From: Candidatus Pelagibacter sp.
GTDB taxonomy: Bacteria; Pseudomonadota; Alphaproteobacteria; Pelagibacterales; Pelagibacteraceae
NCBI GenBank assembly: GCA_028226535.1
Contig: JAOJEG010000028.1
Location: 1-7,457 of the forward strand
DNA length: 7,457 nucleotides
Direction: 5' to 3'
Below are positions 1-5,710 of this stretch, in pieces. The position numbers and the translations under genes are program-made. The notes under the pieces were generated by a model, which was not told where the DNA came from, made no database searches, and saw only the letters and a program-made list of their open reading frames with translations. The first letter of the stretch is position 1; the number at the start of each line of letters is the position of its first letter.

Positions 1-1018
1 TTGACAGATCTTCTAGTAAATTACTTTTATTAGATAAAAAATTTATTACAGTTTCAGAAGGGCAGCCAAACATTTTAGAAAAAATTTGCCCCATATCTTT
101 TGGATTACTTTTTAAAACTTTAAGGAATATATTATCTAAAAATTGGTATTTTTTACCTAGTGTAAATAAACTGGTATTTTGAATATTATCTAAATTTTTT
201 CTTATATACTTGGAATGCTCTTGAATATTGAGAAATGTATATCCTGTGCTTAACCTAGTCATACCGCCTGCTGTTCCAATATTAATTTGATTAGGCTTTT
301 TAATATAATCTATATTAAATAAAGGAATTGCACCGACCTCTTTATAGATAATTGTAAAATCTTTTATTTTTAAATGTTCTTTAATATAGTTATTTAGTTG
401 CTCATCATAATCTTGAAGAGATGAGTTTTTAAGGTCTGAAATCCATGTAGTTTCTACAAGTGCTTTTTTTTTTGAATAGGGAAGTGTATAAAAAAAATGC
501 ACACTATCTTTTTGTTCACAATCAAAATCCATTAGATTAAATATTTCTTCATCAAAAAAGTCTTTCTTTGTCTCTATTTCGAAACCAGAAAAATGTTGCC
601 ATAATTTCCCTTTACTGTTTGCCGCACTCTCAACACTATTAAAAATAAATGAATTGTTAATATTTATTTCATTTAAATTTTTTAGGAAAAAAATATTTTT
701 ATTCTGTTTTAAAGATTTAATGGTTTTGTCGTAAAATAACCCGCTATCGATTGTTTGGTAAGGAGTATTTTTGCATTCTAAATGCTTTGTATGATTCGGT
801 ATATTAATAGTAAAATTATTCCAACTTTTTTTGACACAATCCTCAAAATTATGAGAAAAAATTTTCCAAAAAGACCAGGTCTTATCTTTAGTGTAATTGT
901 CTCTTGGTTCAATGATTGCTAAAGTTTTATCGTTTAATTTTTGGTGAAGATTTAATTCATAGGCAAGAGATAGACCTGCACACCCACCTCCAATAATTAT
1001 ATAGTCAAATTCTCTCAT
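1..1018 (-). CDS. crtY: Lycopene beta-cyclase CrtY, C-terminus cut by window edge
   Basis: This flavoprotein-type enzyme cyclises both ends of lycopene to give beta-carotene, the last carotenoid step before cleavage to retinal. I translated it from the ATG at 1018; 339 codons are open to the left edge with no stop. It begins with a dinucleotide-binding fold: DYIIIGGGCAGLSLA at residues 5-19 (G10, G12, G15), with the acidic E37 ending the second strand. Other CrtY/CrtL family signatures follow: KTWSFW (46-51), a segment ending LPYSKKKALVETTW, VGAIPL near 228, and GTAGGMTRLSTGYTF (248-262). Bacterial CrtY is usually about 380-390 residues, so roughly 40-50 residues are missing only because the window stops. 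The start lies 14 nt inside crtB, which suggests translational coupling; only a weak, distant GGAAG precedes it. A ten-A run (464-473 on the plus strand) lies inside the Ser-Lys-Lys-Lys codons, but the frame stays intact on both sides. The identity is firm at family level. Confidence 0.93.
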   Translation of the reverse strand, partial: MREFDYIIIGGGCAGLSLAYELNLHQKLNDKTLAIIEPRDNYTKDKTWSFWKIFSHNFEDCVKKSWNNFTINIPNHTKHLECKNTPYQTIDSGLFYDKTIKSLKQNKNIFFLKNLNEININNSFIFNSVESAANSKGKLWQHFSGFEIETKKDFFDEEIFNLMDFDCEQKDSVHFFYTLPYSKKKALVETTWISDLKNSSLQDYDEQLNNYIKEHLKIKDFTIIYKEVGAIPLFNIDYIKKPNQINIGTAGGMTRLSTGYTFLNIQEHSKYIRKNLDNIQNTSLFTLGKKYQFLDNIFLKVLKSNPKDMGQIFSKMFGCPSETVINFLSNKSNLLEDLS

Positions 1019-1856
1019 CTAAATTTATTTCTTCCATAATTAAAGAATGATTATGTTCAATATCATTATCATTTTTGTTAATTAAAAATAATTTAATTAG
1101 ATCATATACTGAGCAAAAAGTTTCAATTATTTTTTCAATATTAGTTACATAAATTTTACCTGATTTTTTGTAATTTTCTAAATTTTGTTTTTTAAGAATT
1201 TTATAACCAATTTTTCTGTAAACTCTTCTTGCAACCAAAATAGCAAAACGAAAAGTTAATGGAATTTCTTTGATTGAATAGAATGAATTTTCATAATAAC
1301 TTTCAGAGAGTTTTATAGTAGACCTTATTTCTTCAAAATTTAGATCAATGTAAGATCTTCCAAAATTAAGATCTTCAACAACATCTCTAGAGATATTTGT
1401 TAGTTGCATTGCAATACCAAGATCAATTGCTGATTTTAATGAGTCTTTTTTGTTCACTCTTAAAATCTTAGCCATCATTAAGCCAACCGTTCCTGCTACT
1501 CTATAAGAGTAGAGTAATAAATCTTTTTTTTCATGTAGTTTTATACTCTGCTGAATATCTGAATTTATTCCATCTAATAAATCTTTAACGACTTTTAATG
1601 GAATATTAAATTCATTAATGAGCTGCCACATATTTTTAATAATAGGATCATCAAATTTTTTATTATCAAAATTATTTTGAAAATCTAAAAATTTTATTTT
1701 TTTTAGTTCAATTGCTTCATTGCTATCTGCAATATTGTCTGCAACCCTACAAAAATCGTATAAAGCTGAACATTTTAAATAAGTTTGTTTTGGCAAGAAA
1801 AAACCTGCCCAATTAAATGATTTTGCGTATACCGATAAATAACTCTGATCTGCCAT
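1005..1856 (-). CDS. crtB: Phytoene synthase CrtB
   Basis: This enzyme condenses two geranylgeranyl diphosphates head to head into 15-cis-phytoene, the committed step of C40 carotenoid synthesis; it is a soluble or membrane-peripheral trans-isoprenyl diphosphate synthase. At 283 residues it is slightly short of the usual 290-310. The first aspartate-rich motif is in YDFCRVADNIAD (33-44; D40 and D44) and the second is in LTNISRDVVEDLNFGRSYI (152-170; D158 and D162). Between them YSYRVAGTVGLMM (116-128) is the conserved substrate-pocket helix. It is therefore phytoene synthase rather than a squalene-type relative, a reading supported by its neighbours crtI and crtY. The ATG at 1856 shares one base with the crtI stop (TAATG), a classic termination-reinitiation arrangement, and no good Shine-Dalgarno sequence is visible. 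The last 14 nt overlap crtY. The final 20 or so residues are Asn/Asp/Glu-rich and look like a loose tail. Base composition matches the neighbouring genes. Confidence 0.95.
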   Translation of the reverse strand: MADQSYLSVYAKSFNWAGFFLPKQTYLKCSALYDFCRVADNIADSNEAIELKKIKFLDFQNNFDNKKFDDPIIKNMWQLINEFNIPLKVVKDLLDGINSDIQQSIKLHEKKDLLLYSYRVAGTVGLMMAKILRVNKKDSLKSAIDLGIAMQLTNISRDVVEDLNFGRSYIDLNFEEIRSTIKLSESYYENSFYSIKEIPLTFRFAILVARRVYRKIGYKILKKQNLENYKKSGKIYVTNIEKIIETFCSVYDLIKLFLINKNDNDIEHNHSLIMEEINLDERI

Positions 1857-3313
1857 TATATGATTTTATCTAATACCTTCGCAGAAGACAACACACCTGG
1901 AACTCCTGCTCCAGGATGGGTTCCTGCTCCAACAAAGTAAAGACCATCATATATCTCTGATTTATTGTGAAATCTAAAGTAAGCTGATTGGGTAAATTTT
2001 GGCTGGATAGAAAAACCAGAACCATATTTAGTATTTAAGTCTTTTTCAAAGTAATCTGGCGTAAGATAAAAATCTTCTACAATATTTTCTTTAAGATTAG
2101 GCATTAAATCTTTTTCCATCTTATCTATAACTAATTTTTTCATCTTTTCGCCTTCAATATTCCAATCAATTTTTGATTGATTGTTGGGGACTGGGACTAG
2201 CACATAAAAACAATCATTACCTTCGGGAGCCATTGATTTATCAGTTGCTGATGGTCTATGAAGGTAATAACTAATATCTTCATTTAATTTTTTTTTGTTA
2301 AATATATCCTCTAGATGTTCTTTATATTTATTACCAAACTTAATTGTGTGATGCTCAACGTTCTCATAAACTTTTTTTGTTCCAAAATAATACACAAACA
2401 ATCCCATAGAGTATTCCATACGATTTTTTTTCCAATTAAATAAAAATGAATTATTATTTCTACTCAATAATTTTTCGTAAACAGCAGGAGGATCTGCATT
2501 GCATATCACGTTATCAGCTTCTATAATATTTTCATTATTTATTTGAACACCAGAAATTTTGTTATTTTTTGAAATTATTTTGGTAACTTCACTTTCTTTC
2601 AATATCTTTATTCCAACCTCATTCATTAATTTTTCGTAACCTTTTATAATATTTCCAGTTCCACCCATTGAATAATGTATCCCCCATTTTTTTTCTAAGT
2701 ATAGAATTAGTCCGTAAATAGAGGTTGTTGAAAAAGGGTTTCCACCAACTAGAAGAGGGTGCATGCTTAGCATTCTTCTTAATTTTTCACTTTTTATATA
2801 TGTGGAAACTAGTGAATATACAGATTTATAACTTTTAAGTTTTAAAAGTGCAGGTAATTGTTGCATCATTACAAACGGTTTATCAAAAGGAACATCTGCA
2901 AGCTCCGTAAAACCTTTATCAAAAATTTTTTTTGTAAAATTTACTAACCTTTCATAACCTTTTACATCTTCTTTATTAATATTTTGAATTTGATTTTTCA
3001 TTTCTGACTCATTTCCTGAGTAATCAAATTTTGTTTTATCTTCAAAAATAAATTGGTACCAAATTTTAAGAGGAGTAAGTTTAATATAATTCTTGGGATC
3101 TTTTTTAAATAAGTCAAATAATTCGTTAATTAAATATGGGGCTGTTATTACAGTTGGTCCACCGTCAAACGTAAAACCATTTTTTTTAAATACTCTTGCT
3201 CTTCCACCTAAGTCTGGATGTTTTTCTATTATTGTCACCTGATGACCTTTAGCTCTAAGCCTAAGCGCAGCTGCAATTCCACCAAATCCTGAACCAATAA
3301 CTATAGAATTCAT
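1856..3313 (-). CDS. crtI: Phytoene desaturase (lycopene-forming) CrtI
   Basis: This FAD-dependent desaturase converts phytoene to lycopene by successive dehydrogenations at the membrane surface. The 485-residue product is close to the family length of 490-510. The N-terminus is a Rossmann FAD site, VIGSGFGGIAAALRLRAKGH from residue 5 (G7, G9, G12), with E30 binding ribose and GGRARVFKKNGFTFDGGPT (36-54) as the next conserved block. The C-terminus has the carotenoid-desaturase signature GLYFVGAGTHPGAGVPGVL (457-475). These ends, plus crtB and crtY downstream, favour CrtI over a carotenoid isomerase or a generic amine oxidase. The number of desaturation steps cannot be read from sequence, but a cyclase two genes on implies lycopene as product. 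The ATG at 3313 starts 39 nt after the atpF stop with no Shine-Dalgarno-like sequence ahead of it. It is the first gene of the crt cassette, and its stop overlaps the crtB start by one base. Confidence 0.95.
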   Translation of the reverse strand: MNSIVIGSGFGGIAAALRLRAKGHQVTIIEKHPDLGGRARVFKKNGFTFDGGPTVITAPYLINELFDLFKKDPKNYIKLTPLKIWYQFIFEDKTKFDYSGNESEMKNQIQNINKEDVKGYERLVNFTKKIFDKGFTELADVPFDKPFVMMQQLPALLKLKSYKSVYSLVSTYIKSEKLRRMLSMHPLLVGGNPFSTTSIYGLILYLEKKWGIHYSMGGTGNIIKGYEKLMNEVGIKILKESEVTKIISKNNKISGVQINNENIIEADNVICNADPPAVYEKLLSRNNNSFLFNWKKNRMEYSMGLFVYYFGTKKVYENVEHHTIKFGNKYKEHLEDIFNKKKLNEDISYYLHRPSATDKSMAPEGNDCFYVLVPVPNNQSKIDWNIEGEKMKKLVIDKMEKDLMPNLKENIVEDFYLTPDYFEKDLNTKYGSGFSIQPKFTQSAYFRFHNKSEIYDGLYFVGAGTHPGAGVPGVLSSAKVLDKII

Positions 3314-3352
3314 TTTAACAATTTATAGTTTTTTAAAATAATTGTAAGAATA
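3314..3352 (-). other. Junction between ATP synthase genes and crt cassette
   Basis: This 39-nt stretch separates the atpF stop from the crtI start and is the longest non-coding gap in the window. It is almost entirely A/T, with no GC-rich stem followed by a T-run and no clear -35/-10 pair, so I see neither a terminator nor a promoter that would uncouple crtI from the atp genes. A 6-bp inverted repeat (ACAATT at 3318-3323, AATTGT at 3340-3345) is present but is weak and expected by chance in such DNA. Read-through from atpF into crtI is the simplest interpretation. Confidence 0.5.
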
Positions 3353-3850
3353 TTATGAGTTAATCTTTTTTAACTCTTCCTTAGTTTCATCTAAGTTTTT
3401 TTGAAATACCACGTCAAGTTTTGATTTATCAACAGAAGTTATAATAATTTTTTTAACTGAGTCTACCGCAATTTTAATTGACGCATCTTTAATTTCTTTA
3501 ATTGCTGCTTCTTTCATTTGGCTTATTTTATTTTCAGCTAAATTCTTTTTAATTTCAGATGATTTATGAAATTTATCATTTAGCTCAATTATTAATTTGT
3601 CAGAATCTTTTTTTGCTTCATCTAAAATTTCATTACTTACTGTTTGTGCTGTATCTAATTTATTTTGTGCATTATCTAGCAATGTTTTTGCCTCAGTTCT
3701 TAGTTTTTCACTTTCATCAATTTCATTTTTGATATCAGAAATCATTTTATCTAACATCTCAGTGACCTTCTGAGGAATTTTAAGATAAATTAAAGCTCCA
3801 AAAAAAATTACAAATGAAACTGCTACCCAAAAAGTTGCATCAATTGCCAT
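3353..3850 (-). CDS. atpF: ATP synthase F0 subunit b
   Basis: Subunit b forms one half of the peripheral stalk that holds the F1 head still against rotor torque. The chosen start gives 165 residues. One N-terminal membrane helix (about 7-23, FWVAVSFVIFFGALIYLKIP) is followed by LDKMISDIKNEIDESEKLR and a long charged helix to the C-terminus, the standard plan of alphaproteobacterial b. I chose the ATG at 3850 because the family begins a few residues before the FWVAV motif and because GGAG lies 9 nt upstream. The frame also has an ATG at 3889, which would add 13 polar residues, has no Shine-Dalgarno site and would overlap atpF' by 50 nt. With the chosen start the overlap with the end of atpF' is 11 nt, consistent with coupled synthesis of the two stalk subunits. 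It is the last atp gene here, and crtI follows after 39 nt. Confidence 0.93.
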   Translation of the reverse strand: MAIDATFWVAVSFVIFFGALIYLKIPQKVTEMLDKMISDIKNEIDESEKLRTEAKTLLDNAQNKLDTAQTVSNEILDEAKKDSDKLIIELNDKFHKSSEIKKNLAENKISQMKEAAIKEIKDASIKIAVDSVKKIIITSVDKSKLDVVFQKNLDETKEELKKINS

Positions 3851-4430
3851 AATATTTATCTCCACTTCTTCTTGATAAATCATCGACAATCGCTGAAATA
3901 CTACTGTTATTTACCTCAGCACCAATAAGTTTTTGGATTAATTCTGATGAAGTCTCAATTGCTATCTTATTAATTTTATCAGCCGCACCTTTTTGTAGTT
4001 CTTTTATTTCTTGTTCTGCCTTGCCAATTTCATCATCAATTTGCTTATTCAGAACGTCTTTTTTAGCACTAATGTCTTTTAATGCTTTTTCTCTTGCTTG
4101 ATTAAAAATATTTTTTGCTTCCATTTTACTTTTAGAAACAATTTCTTCATATTCTTTAAGCTTTTCTTCACTATTTTGTCTTTGTTTCTCTGCAGCCTCA
4201 ATATTTTCTAAAATTTGTGATTTTCTTGACTCTAGGTTGTCACTAATTTTTGGAAGTATTAATTTTGATAAAACTATATACAAAATTCCAAAAGTTAGAG
4301 TTAACCAAAAGATTTGTGAAATCCAAAATTCTGGATTTAATTGAGGCATACCTCCGCTTTCAGCTGCAAAAGCTTCCAATGAAAAAAGGAAGCTAAAAAA
4401 TATTGACTGAAAATATATTTTTTTAATCAT
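3840..4430 (-). CDS. atpF': ATP synthase F0 subunit b'
   Basis: Subunit b' pairs with b in the heterodimeric stator stalk of alphaproteobacterial, cyanobacterial and chloroplast ATP synthases. The 196-residue product has the b' signature MPQLNPEFWISQIFWLTLTF (28-47) leading into one membrane helix (about 36-58), then LPKISDNLESRKSQILENIE and a long Lys/Glu-rich coiled coil to about 170. Upstream of MPQLN is a 27-residue extension: two lysines, a hydrophobic run (5-17) and A-F-A-A (20-23), which looks like a cleavable Sec signal peptide. The ATG at 4430 lies 5 nt after the atpE stop with no clear Shine-Dalgarno site. An internal ATG at 4349, at the family MPQLN position, has GGAGG just one base before it, too close for ordinary initiation, so I kept the long form. 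The gene is also called atpG or atpX in some genomes. The 3' end overlaps atpF by 11 nt. Confidence 0.93.
   Translation of the reverse strand: MIKKIYFQSIFFSFLFSLEAFAAESGGMPQLNPEFWISQIFWLTLTFGILYIVLSKLILPKISDNLESRKSQILENIEAAEKQRQNSEEKLKEYEEIVSKSKMEAKNIFNQAREKALKDISAKKDVLNKQIDDEIGKAEQEIKELQKGAADKINKIAIETSSELIQKLIGAEVNNSSISAIVDDLSRRSGDKYYGN
3860..3863 (-). promoter_or_regulatory. Shine-Dalgarno site deciding the atpF start
   Basis: On the minus strand GGAG is followed by nine bases and then the ATG ending at 3848. It lies inside the 3' end of atpF'. It supports initiation of subunit b at 3850 rather than at the upstream in-frame ATG at 3889, which has nothing comparable before it. Confidence 0.6.
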
Positions 4431-4435
4431 TAAAT

Positions 4436-4663
4436 CTAAAACGCAAATAGAATGATTAACGCAACTACTAATCCAAATAATCCTGTTGCTTCTGCAAGTG
4501 CAAAACCTAAAAGCAAATTAGGAAATTGTTTTTGTGCTGCAGATGGATTTCTCATCGCACCTGATAAATAATTTCCAAAAATTATTCCGATACCAACACC
4601 CGCACCAGCCAAAGCTATTGCTGCTAGACCTGCTCCGATCATTTTTGCTGCTTCTAATTCCAT
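4436..4663 (-). CDS. atpE: ATP synthase F0 subunit c (proteolipid)
   Basis: Many copies of this hairpin protein form the membrane rotor ring that carries protons. The 75-residue product has two membrane helices (about 8-32 and 49-74) joined by the polar loop RNPSAAQ (38-44) that touches F1. The first helix carries the glycine packing pattern GAGVGIGIIFG (20-30), and the proton-carrying carboxylate is E58 in LAEATGLFG. Aligned on the loop arginine, the position that is Gln32 in sodium-binding rings is I25 here, and the Ser next to the carboxylate is A59, so the ring should be proton-specific. The ring size cannot be deduced. The gene lies 18 nt after atpB and 5 nt before atpF'. It has the strongest ribosome-binding site in the window, as expected for the subunit needed in highest copy number. 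Confidence 0.97.
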   Translation of the reverse strand: MELEAAKMIGAGLAAIALAGAGVGIGIIFGNYLSGAMRNPSAAQKQFPNLLLGFALAEATGLFGLVVALIILFAF

Positions 4664-4668
4664 TATAT

Positions 4669-4674
4669 CCTCCT
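4669..4674 (-). promoter_or_regulatory. Strong Shine-Dalgarno site of atpE
   Basis: The minus strand reads AGGAGG, then five bases, then the atpE ATG. It is a near-perfect anti-16S match at good spacing inside the 18-nt atpB-atpE gap. The other genes in the window have weak or no such site, so this is probably how the c subunit is made in excess from a shared mRNA. Confidence 0.85.
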
Positions 4675-4681
4675 ATGTTAA

Positions 4682-5416
4682 TTAATGGTGTAAATTTAAT
4701 GCATCATTTAAATAGATGCAGGTTAAAATTGCAAAAACATAAGCTTGAAGAAAAGCAACTAAGATCTCCAAACCTGTTAATGCAACCGAAAAACTCAGTG
4801 GAAGCCATCCACCAACTATTCCAAGACTTATTACAAAGCCTCCGAAAACTTTCATCATTGTATGACCTGCCATCATGTTAGCAAACAATCTAACTGATAA
4901 ACTTATTGGTCTACTTAAGTAAGAAATTATTTCTATAACTACAATCAGTGGAAGCAGTACTGCAGGAACCCCACTTGGTACAAATAGTTTTAAATATCCA
5001 AAACCATGTTTCATAAATCCAATAATTGTTACACCTATAAAAATAAATGCAGCTAAAACAAATGTTACAATGATATGACTAGTAACAGTGAAAGTATACG
5101 GTATCATTCCAAACATGTTGCAAAAGAGCACAAACATAAAAAGTGAAAATATAAATGAAAAATATGGTTTTGCTTTAAGGCCAGCTGTATCGCTAATCAT
5201 TTTTGAAACAAATGTATAACTAAGTTCTGCTAGCAGTTGGATTTTATTTGGTATTAATGAATTTTTTTTTGACCCAAGATTAAAAATTAATAGAATTGCA
5301 ACTGAACTAATAATCATAAACAAACTTGCATTTGTAAATGAAATATCAAATGTGCCTATTTTAATTTCTGGCCCAATTCTGTGCACATTGAATTGAGTCA
5401 TTGGATTTGATGCCAT
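4682..5416 (-). CDS. atpB: ATP synthase F0 subunit a
   Basis: Subunit a provides the two proton half-channels beside the c ring. The 244-residue product is typical of the alphaproteobacterial form. It has a short N-terminus (MASNPMTQF), a first membrane helix at about 31-48, the conserved block FCNMFGMIPYTFT (98-110), and the signature SRPISLSVRLFANMMAGHTM (168-187). R176 in this block is the essential arginine facing the c-ring glutamate, and N180 and H185 are also conserved. The last helices contain GLEILVAFLQAYVFAILTCI (215-234), with E217 and Q224 lining the channel. I kept the ATG at 5416 because alphaproteobacterial AtpB proteins start with a similar M-A-x-x-P-M-x-Q-F segment; the alternative Met6 at 5401 cannot be excluded. 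The gene starts 9 nt after atpI and has no clear Shine-Dalgarno site. Confidence 0.97.
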   Translation of the reverse strand: MASNPMTQFNVHRIGPEIKIGTFDISFTNASLFMIISSVAILLIFNLGSKKNSLIPNKIQLLAELSYTFVSKMISDTAGLKAKPYFSFIFSLFMFVLFCNMFGMIPYTFTVTSHIIVTFVLAAFIFIGVTIIGFMKHGFGYLKLFVPSGVPAVLLPLIVVIEIISYLSRPISLSVRLFANMMAGHTMMKVFGGFVISLGIVGGWLPLSFSVALTGLEILVAFLQAYVFAILTCIYLNDALNLHH

Positions 5417-5425
5417 AAATTTTAT

Positions 5426-5701
5426 CTATTTTTGCATATTTTTTGCAGATCTAATTACGTTGGTAATTCCAGCAACCACACCCACAAAAAAAAATATTAA
5501 TATAAACCAGGGTTTAGTACCAAAGGTCTTGTCAAAAATAAACCCAATAATTGTCCCTACAGCCACAGCTGATACTAATTCTGTGCTTAATTTGAAGGCA
5601 GTTCCAATAGATGATGGATTATCCTTTTTATTATAGAGATTTTTCTTTGAAATTTTACTTTTTGCAATCTCTAAGCGAGTTTTGAACTGATCTTTTGGCA
5701 T
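5426..5701 (-). CDS. atpI: AtpI / Atp1-type F0 accessory protein
   Basis: AtpI is a small membrane protein encoded ahead of the F0 genes. In other bacteria it has been linked to c-ring assembly and, in some bacilli, to magnesium supply; its role here is inferred from family and position. The 91-residue product has a basic, polar N-terminus (about 1-33) with no hydrophobic segment, then two membrane helices (about 37-57 and 65-83). The motif FKLSTELVSAVAVGTIIGFI with FDKTFGTKPWF in the connecting loop matches the AtpI family pattern of an ELV-containing first helix, an Asp-Lys/Arg loop and a GT-P-W-F entry to the second helix. The gene sits 9 nt after smc and 9 nt before atpB, with no Shine-Dalgarno site, so it is probably translated by coupling. 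Its placement behind smc without a gap leaves no obvious room for a dedicated atp promoter except inside smc. Confidence 0.9.
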   Translation of the reverse strand: MPKDQFKTRLEIAKSKISKKNLYNKKDNPSSIGTAFKLSTELVSAVAVGTIIGFIFDKTFGTKPWFILIFFFVGVVAGITNVIRSAKNMQK

Positions 5702-5710
5702 TTATATAGT

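Noticed and set aside
1..3313. Recent horizontal acquisition of the crt cassette
   Set aside because: By eye the crt genes have the same AT-rich base and codon use as the atp and smc genes, and no transposase, repeat or tRNA borders them. An older transfer is possible but nothing here shows it.
3318..3345. Inverted repeat ACAATT/AATTGT between atpF and crtI as a possible terminator or operator
   Set aside because: The stem is 6 bp and AT-rich with a 16-nt loop, and is not followed by a T-run in the direction of transcription. Such repeats are expected by chance in this composition.
3851..3889. Upstream in-frame ATG extending AtpF by 13 residues
   Set aside because: It has no Shine-Dalgarno site, would overlap atpF' by 50 nt and adds polar residues not typical of the family; the ATG at 3850 has GGAG at suitable spacing.
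4534..4881. Plus-strand open frame of 115 codons
   Set aside because: It lies antisense across atpE and atpB, both of which have unmistakable family motifs; its product is a low-complexity Leu-rich sequence with no recognisable domain.
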